Shown here: one piece after another, positions 20,917-32,292 of the stretch
How the letters are laid out: every line of letters begins with the position of its first letter
How positions within the stretch are numbered: the first letter of the stretch is position 1
NCBI GenBank assembly: GCA_017311315.1
Contig: CM029669.1
Location: forward strand, 10,317,698-10,381,697
Direction of reading: 5' to 3'
From: Dendrocalamus latiflorus
Lineage: Eukaryota > Streptophyta > Magnoliopsida > Poales > Poaceae
DNA: 64,000 nt
The notes under the pieces: model-generated
Database searches by the model: none
Seen by the model: the letters and a program-made list of their open reading frames with translations, nothing else
What the model was told of the DNA's origin: nothing
Position numbers and translations under genes: made by a program

Positions 20917-21681
20917 TTAGGGAGATGTTAGCTGCCAATTTTTTTGTGGGCTGATTTTGGTGTCTCTCCCTTGATGATCAATATCTTGTTCTCCCCTCTG
21001 GTAGTCTGAGAATCCAGAAAGGTTGAATCTCTACTCTTCATAGCTTTTATAGCCTTGGGAGAGAAGAGAGTCTATGGATATTTTCTTTGGTTTCTCTTGA
21101 GATTTAATTTCATCGTTGCTTGTTTGTTATTCCAGAGTCCTTGTGCTTTCCTTCTTCATAGCTGGCGTAGCTTTTGGAAAGGAAACTCAAGTGGGAGCCT
21201 TGAGGGCAAGTTTTTAAAAGTCGACATTCACCCCCCCTCTGTCGCCATTTCGGTCCAACAAGGGGCAACTCTGCGCAGTGACAACACCAAAGGGGCAGCT
21301 TTGCTCAGTGAGAAGACAAAAAGGGTAGCTTTGTATAGTGAACAGCACAAAGGGGCAGCTTTGCCTAGTGACAAGACCAAAGGGCAGCTTTGCTCAGTGA
21401 CAAGAGACAAAAGGGGAAGCTTTGCGTAGTGATAAGACTAAAGAGGGTAGCTTTGCGTAGCGACAAGACCAAAGGATGCAGCTTTCTCAGTGAAAAGACA
21501 AAAGGGATACCTTTGCGCAGTGACAACACCAAATTGGACACCTCTGCACAGTGACAAAACCGCAAGGGTAGCTCTGCACACTGACTTGAACGATGCCAAC
21601 CCTTTAGCTTATAAAATGAGATGGAATAGATCTGCGAGGGAACACTATATAACCAAACACTATATTATACCTTCCTTCACC

Positions 21682-22473
21682 ATGTCGAGATGGACAAGAG
21701 GCAGAAGAACCAATGGGAAAAGATGATGAAGCAATGGGAGGAGACCCCGTGACTTAGCAAGGTCTGCTGCCGCCCACAATGAACAAGCAAGGGCCGCAGC
21801 GGCCCGAGCTGAGCAAGCAAAGTGTGCTAGGAGGTCACACACCCCTAATAATGCCCCCCATAGAAGCATGTTCGTACTAAACGTTCCAACTGAATGTTCG
21901 CCACAACACCCCCTCCCCCTGAGGGCGAGATGCCGCCCCTCTGTTGGTGCAGAGACTCATGTAAATTCTTCAAGTCTAAGTAGCGCCTCAGCCTAAGCAT
22001 GCATTATTAGGGTTGTATGAACTACTCCTGTGACTATCTTGACTGCCATTTTGACACGATCAGCTATCGGCAGCCAGTAAGGACCACTAACAACGTGTTC
22101 CCTCCACTATTTCTAATTAAAAGTACACAATAACAAACTCTCTCGTCTACCCACAGTCCCCAGAGCTGCTATGTGCCTACCGCAAGTGGATCGATCTAGA
22201 GATCCACCCACATGACCAGTGGATCTCTAGACTATGAGTGGAACGACAAAAGGGCATGCGAGATCCGCGAGGAGGAGCGCCGGTAAGATGAGCAAACCGA
22301 GCGTATACGTCAGGAGACAAAAGCTCATCTCGAGGCATGCACGTGCAGGGGGTGCGAGGCTCGCAATAGGGAGTGCTAAAAAAAGAGAAATGGTGGCCAA
22401 GGTGAAAGAGGCCTCTAAGGATTTCAACAGTGAACTCGTAAGAATGGGAAAATGGCCCAAGTCTACGCAGTAG
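21682..22473 (+). pseudogene. Charged companion gene of the PMD-carrying MULE
   Basis: The start ATGTCGAGATGG (21682) opens a basic N terminus (WTRGRRTNGKR) followed by NQWEKMMKQWEETP and an Ala/Arg/Gln-rich helix (SAAAHNEQARAAAARAEQA), but several stops and frame changes break it. The second half (22150-22470) has SPELLCAYRKWIDLEIHP, EWNDKRACEIREEERR, a C.C.GCEARNRE motif and a MGKWPKSTQ ending. It reads as a highly charged coiled-coil protein with a small Cys cluster. I do not know a function. I believe similar proteins accompany PMD genes in rice MULEs, but this is from memory and unverified. At least four in-frame stops are visible, so it is a pseudogene. Confidence 0.45.
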
Positions 22474-23333
22474 GTCGGGCCATTTCGCACTAATCCCCTG
22501 AATGTCAAATTTATTTCCATGTCAACAAGGCGCATATGTACCGTAGGGCTTCTTCGGTTTGCTGCACCGTGCATCATGCTGATTTTTAAGCATGTGACCA
22601 AATCCTATGTATCGTGTTATTCCCATGTTTATTGCGAAATATATTTTAATTAGCAAAATCAAATCTCGTCATCCTTTTGCATTCAATTCTTCGCGTACTC
22701 AATATCACTTTCCTTCCTACTTAGCAATCATTTCAATCCCAGTCGTCCATATAGAAGTTTTCATGAAATTTCTTACACTATAGCAACATACCATGATCGC
22801 CAAATGCTATTGCAATTCGAACATATTTTTTTACTATTCACAGTGTGCGAAAATCACAAACGGATCAAACATTACACCGCACTATAAATTACCTCCGTAC
22901 ATATGAGTCATTGAGTCTTCAATCGTCTCTACAAAATTTTCCAAAAAGTTTCCGAACTACAACAACACATGGCGATCGTACTATTGCGAATGTACGAAAT
23001 TCGCAAACGACCAGCCTAACTATATTGTTTGGCCTTTTATTTTTAAAAAATAGCAATCCAAAAAATATTTCCCACATGTATTACCTACACTGCATAACGA
23101 GTTTTCAAAATATATTTCGAAATATTTTGCACCTCATTTTCTATATTACAAAATTACAGCAGACTCCACACAAAAACAAATTACACACAAAAATTCTTAA
23201 TGTTTACAATTACAAAAAATTTGCAGAACTAAGTAACTATTCTCCACATAAAAAAACATAATTTTAGACCTCCTTACAGCGCAAACGCACGAGCCAAAAC
23301 ACTGTAGCATGCAAGTACTGTAGCATGCACAGT
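22474..23333. other. AT-rich MULE right flank, no gene recognised
   Basis: AT-rich sequence up to the right inverted repeat. The plus frame 22845-23261 is open by low complexity (Asn/Lys/Thr/Ser-rich) and has no recognisable domain. Confidence 0.45.
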
Positions 23334-23531
23334 GGTCGTGCGGTCCTCGACCGCACGACGACCGCACGATTAGCCCATGAACAGTACTCGTGCGGTCGGG
23401 GACCACATGATTGCCACGTGTCGCTACTAGAAAATCGTGCGGTGGGGGAGGGAGCTCGAAACGGAATTGCGTTGATTTAGAGGCTACATCTAGTATTTTA
23501 AAAAGCAACAGTACCATTTTTATCCAAACTT
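23334..23531 (-). repeat. Right terminal inverted repeat of the MULE
   Basis: Reverse complement of the left terminal repeat. It keeps GCGGTCGTCGTGCGGTC-type half-sites and GCCACGTGTCG next to the conserved outer end ATCCAAACTT. It lacks the ~45-bp insertion seen in the left copy. Confidence 0.8.
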
Positions 23532-24450
23532 CAAGTTCTTATCTTGCACCGCATCCCCAAAAGTTGCCCATCGGATAACGATGGAGTAACAAGCATGTTT
23601 TACACAATTTGTTATTCTGTCAAGCTCAGGCTTAGTAGGCTTTGCATCTCTACGCGTGCGGTAGCTTTAGCTTGTATTGCAATCGGGGTACAGTACGGCG
23701 CCACATCGAAGACCTTGTTGTCCCGAGCCTCTGCCAAATGTTTCCATCCAAAAGCTGTGGCCACAGTGTTAAGGACCTTGGCTGGTTGCGTCGGTGGGAC
23801 TGATGTCGATTACGACTAGGGCTGGTCCACGAGCAAATCATATTGTCTACTTTTTCCTAATAATTTTTTGTTTTAGTATAGCTTATAGAGAAATTTATAT
23901 ATTTATATATATATATATACACACACATATGATTTTAGCTAATATAAATGAAATCATTATATTGTATATTACAATCGACTTAGTATACTTTGTCTTAGAA
24001 AGATACTTTATTTAAAAGTTAGGTACCGTAGAAAAACCATTTACTATGAAAACAGTTTTTAGAAGCCAAAATAAACATAGCCTAAATTTAATCAAACGAG
24101 GTTCAAAATCGACTTAATCATTCTATCATGTATCATCTTATTTATAGTTTAGAATTAATTATAGTATCGAGCTAATGAGTCAAGGCTAAGCATAATCGAC
24201 TTAATTCATTTGAAATACAATGTTTCTGTAAAATATAGTGTTTTCTTAAATTTACTCATAAATGTATGACTTAGAAATATACTGAAAACAACAATTAATA
24301 CGTGTTGACTGGTACATGCTAGCTGGCCCTGAAGTTGCAGCTAGTATAAATGTTACTAGCTCACATGTTGGACGTTCTGACCCTTTGACCAGGCCAACTA
24401 ATTCTGGTCCCCTGCGTTCACGAAAAGTTGGGCACTTCTTAAGTTCTTAT

Positions 24451-24566
24451 TGTTGAGAAACCTGGATCCAGGACCAAGGAGTCCTGGTCCAATATGGGCA
24501 TCCCATCATAGGTTATAAATAGGGATCTATACCTGTTCATTATGCACACCTGATGCAATTGAAAAC
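24451..24566 (+). repeat. 5' LTR fragment of the copia element
   Basis: It aligns with 36411-36523 (TGTTGAGAAACCTGG, TATAAATAG box at 24514, CACCTGATGCAATTGAAA) and then stops where an inverted SIRE-like LTR begins. The remaining ~130 bp of this LTR was not found further right. Confidence 0.8.
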
Positions 24567-27500
24567 TGTTGGATCGAAATCGGCAACAGAGAGGTGTGAA
24601 TGTCGCTTCTTTAAAATTATCCCCCTAAAACCTGCACTTTAAGCATCTCCTCTCCAGTAGCTATGAAGAGCTATGAAGGAGTCAATTCTTACTCTCTGGA
24701 ACCTTGAGCCCACAGAGGAAAAAGGCACGGCAAATAAAGAAATCAAAGAACCAAAACTTAACCAAAAGACAGCAGACAACACAGGCTGCAAGGGGGGGCT
24801 GGTCTGACCGGTGCCTTATGGCCGGTCTGACCGCTCCCTCTCCACTGGTCTGACCGCTTGAGACATGCCGGTCTGACCGCCACACTAAGTACGGTCTGAC
24901 CGCGGGCAAAAATTCGGTCTGACCGGCCCCCCCGAAAAACCAGGACAGCAAACTGAAATTTAGCGCAGAAGTTACAGAAACTTCAGATTCTGAGTAGGTT
25001 GAAGGATTGCTGCTGTTTTCTTTTGCCCAAAAGAGTTGTAACCTATTCTAAACAACATGGAGACCTCCAACAACAAGGGAATTCATCTGGAACCCAAGAA
25101 ATTCAGATTTGAGTCAAAAACTGAAAACGTACAGAGAGATGCACCAAAACCCAAATTCCCACTCAATCTCTGATTCTTTGACCATGAAACCAAGAGATTA
25201 GCTAGGGAATAGCATTAGGGCTCAGAGACTCAAACCTGGGCACACTCTCTTAAGGGAAAACGAAAAAAACCTTAAACCCTACAACAGGAAACAGAGAAGA
25301 ACAAGAGCGCAGGAAGGAGTAAAAAGGGAATCTTTGATTCTAAAGATGAGCTCTTGGGATTTTAACTAATAAGTGATCTTGAGACCTAATCCCATCGTAG
25401 AGCAACCCATTTTGCACCTCCTCAGCAAGAAACAACTCCAAAACACACAAACTCAAAAATCACCCTGAGAGGAAACGAAGAACGAAAACCAACACAGAGA
25501 ACTCATGAACTCAATCCAAAATAAAGCCATCTCTGATTGATATTGATGAAGAGAGATACAAGATTACAAAGGATTACAATCTCTACATCCTCATACGCGC
25601 TTGATACAAGAGGAATGATCACATGGTGCATCAACTCATCTTCTCCCTCTCACAAACTCAAGAAACTCAAGAACACACACACGAGGGAGGTGAACAGAGC
25701 ACAGCCACTGCTCTCCTGCTCTCAACAACTCCTCACCAACTAAAGCCTCAAAACAAAACAACCTTCCCAAAGGCCATTTTGACTAAAAGCAAAACCCTAA
25801 AAGCCATGCACTCAAGTCATACATGCACCTGGACACACCTCTCCTATTTATAGCCTTCGCTTAACGGGTTTCTCCCTCGCATTGCCCGCTAATCAAAGAT
25901 CCAAACCGCTTCCTCATGCAGCTTTGCGCTTTTACCGAAACGCCCCTCCTGCACCTTCTGGGAAGCTTCCGCATTCCTTGTCGTCCAAGCCTCGCAACCA
26001 CCTCGAGCCCTTGCCGTCTTCAGCACACCTCGACCGTTCTGACCTCGACACCACCTGCGCCTAGTCCGGTCCTCCGTGCCTCGCCACGACTCCACCTCGA
26101 TGTCTCGCAGTCATCACAGACAAGAAATACATTACATAGCACCGCTCGACACATGTAAACACAATTAGCATCAATAAATCGTACTCAAGCACAAAATGGC
26201 CCAAATGACCGATTGGGAAGAAGAATATGCCTCAAGTCCGACTAACCAAACCCAACTGAGCAAAATGCCATCATGGCACGAAATGCACAAACCAAACTCA
26301 ATCTTTCCAAAATACTTGTCAATTACTCATCACAAGCATGTGGTCACCTCCACATGGTCTCTCAATCTCCCCCTTGATGAGTATATTGACAAACCCAGAA
26401 AAAGCGTAAAGATGAGTTTGAAAATGAAAGAGAGTCAAACATGGTCCAAAAAAATCAAAGAAGCTTATGACTATGTTAACAAAAGGAACACTAGAGCAAC
26501 AAAAGAAAGAGTAAATTATTCTCCAAAGCTCTAGAGAGATCTCCCAAAAGGCTTTTTCTCCACTAATCTCCTCCTTTTGGCAATAAAATCATCAAAGAGC
26601 AAGGAAGAGACAACAATTATGAGAATGGATGGAATGGCTGAAATTTATTCAATTTAAGCATTTAGAGCCATGAAGATTATCCAAGATGACCAAAGAAGAA
26701 TTACATTAAGCCATAACACATAAATATGCTATCAAGATCATGACAAGACGTGTATAATCAAGCTAAGCCAAATAAGTCACAATCTGAAAATTAGTCGAAT
26801 TTCTTAGCATGTCAAGTCAACCATGATTATAGTCTAGCTAGAGGTATCCAAAGATGATGCAAACCATGTCAATAGTCTAAGTGGAACCAAGAAGCTAGTA
26901 TTGAGTCAATTTAGAGTGATATAAGCTCAAGAATGATACACTTGTTTAAGCACTTGTTCTTTGTGGAATTAAGCACAATTGATATGCTTTTCTTTATAAA
27001 TCTCATGATTGTTTCCAATCAGATTTTTGTGTAGTCATGTGCTAGATCTCAAGCCTTATGCGACCACTCCAAGCCAGAAGCTTAAGAAGATAGTCTTAGT
27101 CAACCAATACTCCCCCTGAGTTCATGTCTAGTGCAATGGCAAGCCGTCTCATGAGAAAAAATTGGTGAGATCAGTTCTTTCGCACACAAGAGATCTTTTT
27201 GCTTTCTTAAAAGGTTGTACTAACTCATGCTTCATCAAGAAACTAGTATAGCTCAATCTAAAGCTCAATAAAGATTCAAGACTCAACTCAGCCTATTTGA
27301 CATGGCATGAATCATAAAGAGATAACTAAAGAGAGACTAGTCCGCTCCACCACCTGTGCCTAGTCCGGTCCTCCGTGCCTCGCCACAACTCCGCCTCGAT
27401 GTCCCGCAGTCATCACAGATAAGAAATACATTACATAGCACCGCTCGACACATGTAAACATAATTAGCATCAATAAATCGTACTCAAGCACAAAATGGCC

Positions 27501-27655
27501 CAAATGACCGATCGGGAAGCAGAATATGTCTCAAGTCCGACTAACCAAACCCAACTGAGCCAAATGCCATTATGGCACGAAACGCACAAATCAAACTCAA
27601 TCTTTCCAAAATACTTGTCAATTACTCATCACAAGCATGTGGTCACCTCCACTGT
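24567..27655 (-). mobile_element. SIRE-like fragment, minus strand, internally deleted
   Basis: Read on the minus strand it ends with a complete 1798-bp LTR (26364 to 24567) that begins TGAGAGACCATGTGG and ends TTTCGATCCAACA. A polypurine tract (AAGGGGGAGAT) precedes it. The adjoining internal sequence (27345-26365) holds no gene and matches 29507-29916 in reverse. A ~305-bp piece at 27347-27655 repeats the outer LTR sequence at 26046-26357, which suggests it is the left end of the missing 5' LTR joined by a large deletion. TATA at 25844-25853 (inverted). Confidence 0.7.
24799..24929 (-). repeat. Inverted cluster of CGGTC(A/T)GACCG palindromes
   Basis: Six copies (for example GCCGGTCTGACCGC) at the position matching 20788-20916 of the solo LTR. 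The spacing and intervening bases differ, so the motif is better conserved than its surroundings. Confidence 0.8.
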
Positions 27656-29213
27656 AGATGTTGATTGCACTGTAGATTAGAAACGATGCAAATCCGCCCC
27701 AAATCTACCGCGAGCAGATATGGAATCGCCGGCACAATGTCGATCGGTAGATTGCGAAACGGGGTAGATGTTGATTGCATCATAGATTGGAAACGAAAAT
27801 TTTGCATGGGTTTTGTTTGATTCTGCATGATCACTGTACGAAAAAAACTGGCATCGCTTCTTCTGTTTTGCTCTGCACGGCATCACACAGAAAAAGAGAA
27901 AAAAAGGGCACTGCGCCAGAATGCACATCGCCGGCCATGGAGCCCAAGGCATCGCCTCGCCTGCATGTGCACCATCGGCCTAATGTGGGCTTGCCGCCGG
28001 ATCCCGCGTGCCGTCTCGCCCCGGACTGCCGCCGGCCTCGGTCGCCTCCCACCGGAGTCGATTCGGCCGCCTCCCGCAGCAAAGCCGCCTTGACCACCGC
28101 CCGTAGCCGGCTCTTCCGCCTCCCACCGTAGCCGTGCGCCGCCCGGCCGGTTGAAGCTCCGCCCGAAACCGGCCCGTAGCCAGCTTGCCACCGCTTAGGG
28201 CCTGCGCCCGCACGCACTACCCCGGACCCCGCGCGCCGCATCACCTCCGGTGCGCCGCCTCCGACGCGGCCGAATCACCGCGCCCCGCTGGGGGCCCGCA
28301 GCTGCCTCCTGGCCCGCCACCTTGCCGCTCGGCAACCCCGCCGCCGCTTCCTTGGTCTCCAGCTAGCAGCCATCGTCACCGGCCTTGAGAGGCGTGCCCT
28401 CAAGGCACCGCGGCCCAGCCACACACGAGCGCCATCCGACCTGGTCCTCACGTCGCCCGAGCAAGCGCACGGGCCAGGTACCGCCGCCTCCCCCAACAGA
28501 ATGAGGGGAGGGGAAACCCTAAGCACCCCCCCTATGTTATGCGGGCCGAGCAGGCTTTTTGGGCCAATCGGGCGAGATGGCAATGGGCCGATGGGCCATT
28601 CGGCCGGAAGAAGAAGAAAATAAAGCGGGCCAAAAATCGGCCCGGCCGGAGGAGAAGCGTCGGGCATTTTGCGAAAACCCCCCCTGAAAAATCTTATAAT
28701 TACTGTTGAGTCCTAAAATTTGCAGATAAGTCCCGAATTCGTGCAGAAAAGGCATAGTAGTTCTGAAAATTACGAATAAGCCCTTAATTTTACGAGTGGA
28801 TCCAGAATTTTGCAGAAAACCCCTCGGTAAATCAGAAAATTGCGCAAATTTTTCACTGAACTGAAAATTTGCGTAGAAACCCCCAAAAATTGCAGAATTC
28901 GCAGAAAATTTATATTCTAGCATAAAGGGCCTCAGGAATCTGAATTTTGAATTATTTTTAGCATTTGAAGCTTATTTATTTATTTATGCCATTATTATTC
29001 TCAGTATTTTCTGTATTTATTTACTATTTTTGGTTAATTTTAATTGCTAAAAATTGCTTTTAATTACTAAAATTAGCAGTAAAATTATAGAAAATACATA
29101 GAAAATTATGAAACATTATGAGAACCTTTTGTACCACTTTATTTACCTGTAGTAAATTTTCCATGCATGTTTACCTGAAGTAAACTTATTTTATTTCGTT
29201 CATACACATGTAG
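27656..29213 (+). other. Leader of the copia element: GC-rich block and AT-rich intron-like tract
   Basis: 27900-28560 is very GC-rich with overlapping Pro/Arg frames on both strands and no recognisable domain. 28660-29205 is AT-rich with repeated GCAGAAAA/AATTTTGC words. It ends CATACACATGTAG just before the gag ATG. The AT-rich part ending in AG may be a leader intron (inference). A ~45-bp phrase, GTAGATGTTGATTGCA..., is repeated near 27655 and 27764. Confidence 0.4.
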
Positions 29214-29506
29214 ATGACTGGCATCACGAACCGAGAGTTCGAGGAGCTGGCCCAGCATGGCCAAAACTATATGACATGGGCATCCGATGTCGATATTGTG
29301 CTTGGGGGCCAGAAGCTTTGCGCAGCTATTGGATTAAGCGGACAGAAAGACGCTCAACCCACGCCCAAGGAGAATGATTAGGCACTTCATTTTCTCAGGC
29401 ACCACCTCTGCCCAACTCTGAAGAATGAGTATATGGCGGAGAAAAGCGCGCTAGCACTCAAGACCGCACTCAAGAAGCGGTTTGAGAGGCTCAAGTACAC
29501 CATTTT
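29214..29506 (+). pseudogene. Copia gag, N-terminal part
   Basis: The ATG at 29214 opens MTGITNREFEEL followed by YMTWASDV, a common start of rice copia gag (UBN2-type) proteins, which package element RNA in cytoplasmic particles. An in-frame TAG occurs at 29379, after which homology resumes in the same frame (ALHFLRHHLCPTLKNEYM...LKKRFERLKY). The frame is then cut by the plus-strand SIRE-like fragment, and the rest of gag continues at 32078. The zinc knuckle is not present in either part. Confidence 0.65.
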
Positions 29507-32077
29507 TTTCTATAGCTAGACTATGATCATGGATGACTTGACATGCTAAGACTTTGCACTAAAATTTCAGATTGTGATTTATTTGGTTTAGCTGGCTTAT
29601 ACATGTCCTGTCATGATCTAGATAGCATGTTTATGTGTTATGGCTTAGTGTAATACTTTGTGGTCATCTTAGATAATCTTCATGGCTCTAAATGCTTAAA
29701 ATAAACAAACTTCAGCCATTTCATCCATTCTTGTGACTTTATTCTCTCTTTTGCATCCATTTTGGGAGTTTTGAGGAAAACTTGTTCTTTCTTTTGCTCC
29801 TTGTGTCGACGTGGTCTTTAGCATCATTTTCTTCCTTTGGACCATGTTTAACTTTCTCTTCAAACTCAACTTTGCGCTTTTTCTGGGTTTGTCAATATAC
29901 TCATCAAGGGGGAGATTGAGAGACCATGTGGAAGTCATCCCATGTGTGTGATGAGTAATTGACATTGGTTTAGGGAAGTCGAGTTTGATTTGGTTGGTTC
30001 GGACCTTGACGTTGCGTGGTGCAATCGGGCTCGATCGGACTTGGTCAAACCTGGTCAAAGTGGTTAGGATGCATATTATGTCGACTTATCAGGTTTGGGC
30101 TATCTCATGCTTAATGTGCTTCATTAATGCTATTTATGCTTTCATGTATCGAGCGGTGCTATTTGATGTGTTTCTTGTCTATGATGGCTGCAGGACGCCG
30201 AGGCGGAGTTGTGGTGAGACACGAGGTGACCGGACTAGGTGTTGAGGTCAGAACGGTCGGATGTGTCGAAGACGGCGAAGATTCGATGTGGTTGCGAGTC
30301 GTGGACGACAAGGAACGCGGAACCTTCCCGGAAGGTGCAGGAGGGGCGTTTCGGTAAAAACGCAAAGCTACACGAGTGGAGGCCGGTTCCGTTCGGGTTT
30401 AGCGGGCGTAACGGGGTGGAGACCCGTTAGCCAAATGCTATAAATAGGAGGGAGTGGCTGCATGCCCCCTCATGGCTTTGGGAGAGAGTTAGGGTTTGCT
30501 TTAGTCAAAAGAAGCTTTGGAGAGGTTGTTTGCTTTGAGGCTTTAGTGGTTGTGGGCAGGAGGGAGTGTCTCCCACGTTCATCCCCTCTCTGTGTCTGTT
30601 CTTCCAAGAAACATGTAGAGTGTGTGGTTCTTGAGTTTGGGAGAGGGAGAGGATGAGTTGAGAATCCATGCAATCATTCTTCTTGTTCTAATGTCCATGC
30701 GTATGTGGACTCCTCTGTAATCCTCTTTTGATTTGGAATGAAAATCTGAAGTTCTTCTCCCGTGCTCCTGTTTCCCTTCGATGCCTCTTTGCATGATTTC
30801 TTGAGATTTTTGATTTCTTGTTGTTTCTTGTGGAGAAGGCCCAAAATGGATTGCTCTATGTTGGGATAGTGCCTCAAGATCATTTGATCAGTTAAAATCC
30901 CAAGAGTCCATTCTTGATTTTAGTTTTTGAGTTTTTGTCTCTGTTGTAGGGGTGGCCCCCACCTAAACCCAGTAGGCCTGGTAGAAGGTTATAAGGCCCA
31001 GAATAGGCCATGTGTAATGACATAAGTGCCCCTGAAGGGGATACTCAGATGTAAGGGTATATTTGTAAAAGCACTCCCCATGTGTATATATATATGGAAT
31101 ACAGGCCATGGGGGACCCAAGCCATTTACGATCACTCTCTCCCAACTCTCCACTACCATCTCTCTCTCTGTTTGGTCTGTAGCCACAACAGTCTCCTTTG
31201 TTCATCCTGACATTTCTAGAGTTTTGATGAACTTCGTGTTTCCCTTCATGAGATGGCATGAAACTTGATATCTAGAGTCCTGAGGCTATTAAGTAGCTAT
31301 ACTCAAAGTTTCATGACCAGAGGATCAAAGGTTGGGGAGTAATTTGAGTTTTGGCTTAGTTCTTGCAAAGTTTCAGATTCTTTCAATAACCTGAAATTCT
31401 TGCTTCTTGGTATGATTTTCTTGTTACCCAAGCACTCCTTGCTACTTAGAATATAGTTGTGGTGCTCTAGGACAAAAAGATTGGGAGATATCCTCTGATG
31501 TCTCAGTTTTTCGAAGATCTGCAGTATTTCTCGGGTTTCAGGTTTTTCAATTTTCAGACTCTGGTTTTCTGGGCTGTCTTCAGAGTAACCGGCCAGACTG
31601 GCGCTTTCCTGGCGATCAGACCGCTCCATGTGTGGCGGTCAGATCGGAGCTGCCGAAGTGGTCAGACCGGCCGCACAGTGGCGGTCAGACCGGCAGCCTA
31701 AGGGTGGTCTGACCGGCCTCTGCACACCGGTCTGACCGGCCCCACCTGCAAGCAGTGGTATTCTCCTAATTTTTCTCCAGAGTTCTCTCTAGGTTTTCTT
31801 CTTGATCTCCTTTGTTCTTCCTTTTCTGGGCTTCATGTATTTTCAGTAGGCTCTTGTTTTAAGTCATGCTTTTCTTTTCATAGCTTCCTAGTTATTGGAA
31901 AGAGTTTGTTTGTGAGTGCTCATCTTTACATGGTTCAGATTTTCTAGGTGTTGTTATGCCCTCTTCTTAGCTCTGTAGCTACTGGAGAGACAACTCTTTT
32001 GTGGGTACTTTCAGGGGGACAAATTTTTAAGAGGCGACATTCACCCCCCCCCCCTCTGTCGCCATTTCGGTCCAACA
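29507..32077 (+). mobile_element. SIRE-like fragment, plus strand, 5'-truncated
   Basis: It comprises ~410 bp of internal 3' sequence, a polypurine tract (CATCAAGGGGGAGAT), then a full LTR 29917-32077 (2161 bp) beginning TGAGAGACCATGTGG and ending CGGTCCAACA. No 5' LTR, gag or pol is present. Its internal part is the reverse complement of 26365-26830 in the minus-strand fragment, so the two form long inverted arms. TATA at 30438-30447. It interrupts the copia gag. Confidence 0.75.
31591..31742 (+). repeat. Cluster of CGGTC(A/T)GACCG palindromes (plus LTR)
   Basis: Seven matches or near-matches in ~150 bp, including two adjacent GGTCTGACCGGCC forms at the right end. Position relative to the TATA box is as in the sister LTRs. 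Confidence 0.8.
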
Positions 32078-32292
32078 AGAAGAATGGCAAAGGGCAGCCT
32101 GAAGCCCACTTTGCAGCAGTCGAGGGGGAGCATGTTGAGCAGCTACCTGAGTTGATGGATGTTGAACCCATCCCAGCAGTGGCACCCTCCTATGACTTAG
32201 AGGCAGCCACAGCCATGATCTCTTTTGAAGAGAACATCACTCCTAATAAAATAGCCGAAGAAGTCGATGATTTTCTAGTTGATTCCGTCTGA
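32078..32292 (+). pseudogene. Copia gag C-terminal remnant and stop
   Basis: After the LTR the frame reads KKNGKGQPEAHFAAVEGE and continues acidic to a TGA at 32290. It looks like the region after the gag zinc knuckle. The knuckle itself was lost at or near the insertion site. Confidence 0.5.

Larger units (their letters stand above)
19208..21260 (+). mobile_element. Solo LTR, SIRE-like family, TSD AGGGG
   Basis: It begins TGAGAGACCATGTGG and ends TTTCGGTCCAACA, with AGGGG at 19203-19207 and 21261-21265. Removing it and one AGGGG restores a regular minisatellite unit. No internal region or primer site follows, so it is a 2053-bp solo LTR left by LTR-LTR recombination. The TATA box is CTATAAATAG (19721-19730). 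Downstream lies a cluster of CGGTC(A/T)GACCG palindromes. Short ORFs in it are not conserved between copies. Confidence 0.85.
18953..21590 (+). repeat. 30-bp minisatellite, ~19 units, split by a solo LTR
   Basis: The consensus unit is about CAGCTTTGCGCAGTGACAA followed by GACCAAAGGGG. About eight units lie at 18953-19207 and about eleven more divergent units at 21261-21590. The 30-bp period keeps reading frames open in both directions, giving a ten-residue repeat (GAALRSDNTK on plus; SCPFCLVTAQ on minus). The right-hand units show more substitutions and small indels. No spacer sequences lie between units, so it is not a CRISPR. Neither promoter nor start context supports translation. Confidence 0.85.
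14298..23531 (+). mobile_element. Mutator-like element (MULE) with ~200-bp terminal inverted repeats
   Basis: Left terminus AAGTTTAGACAAAAAATG; the right terminus, reverse-complemented, is AAGTTTGGATAAAAATGG. Similarity continues for about 200 bp. The flanks carry an 11-bp direct repeat CAAGTTCTTAT (14287-14297 and 23532-23542), and copy 1 of the tandem unit shows the empty site. Long inverted repeats with 8-11 bp duplications fit MULEs. Inside, in order: a SWIM/zinc-knuckle transposase remnant, a plant-mobile-domain gene, a minus-strand GRF-like gene, a 30-bp minisatellite split by a solo LTR, and a third charged gene. All genes have stops, so the element is dead. Without the solo LTR it would be about 7.2 kb. 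Confidence 0.8.
14172..24324 (+). repeat. Tandem unit copy 2, split by the Mutator-like element
   Basis: The left part is 14172-14297 and the right part 23532-24324. Removing 14298-23531 and one 11-bp CAAGTTCTTAT leaves about 908 bp colinear with copy 1. The right part keeps the GCGTGCGGTAGC and CAGTACGGCGCC phrases and a (TA)n run at 23898-23920. Confidence 0.8.

Noticed and set aside
18953..21590. Regular ~30-bp repeats as a possible CRISPR array
   Set aside because: Units are directly adjacent with no unique spacers, in a eukaryotic MULE.
27900..28560. GC-rich block as a host gene exon
   Set aside because: No recognisable domain, frames open on both strands, and position between LTR and gag fits a retroelement leader.
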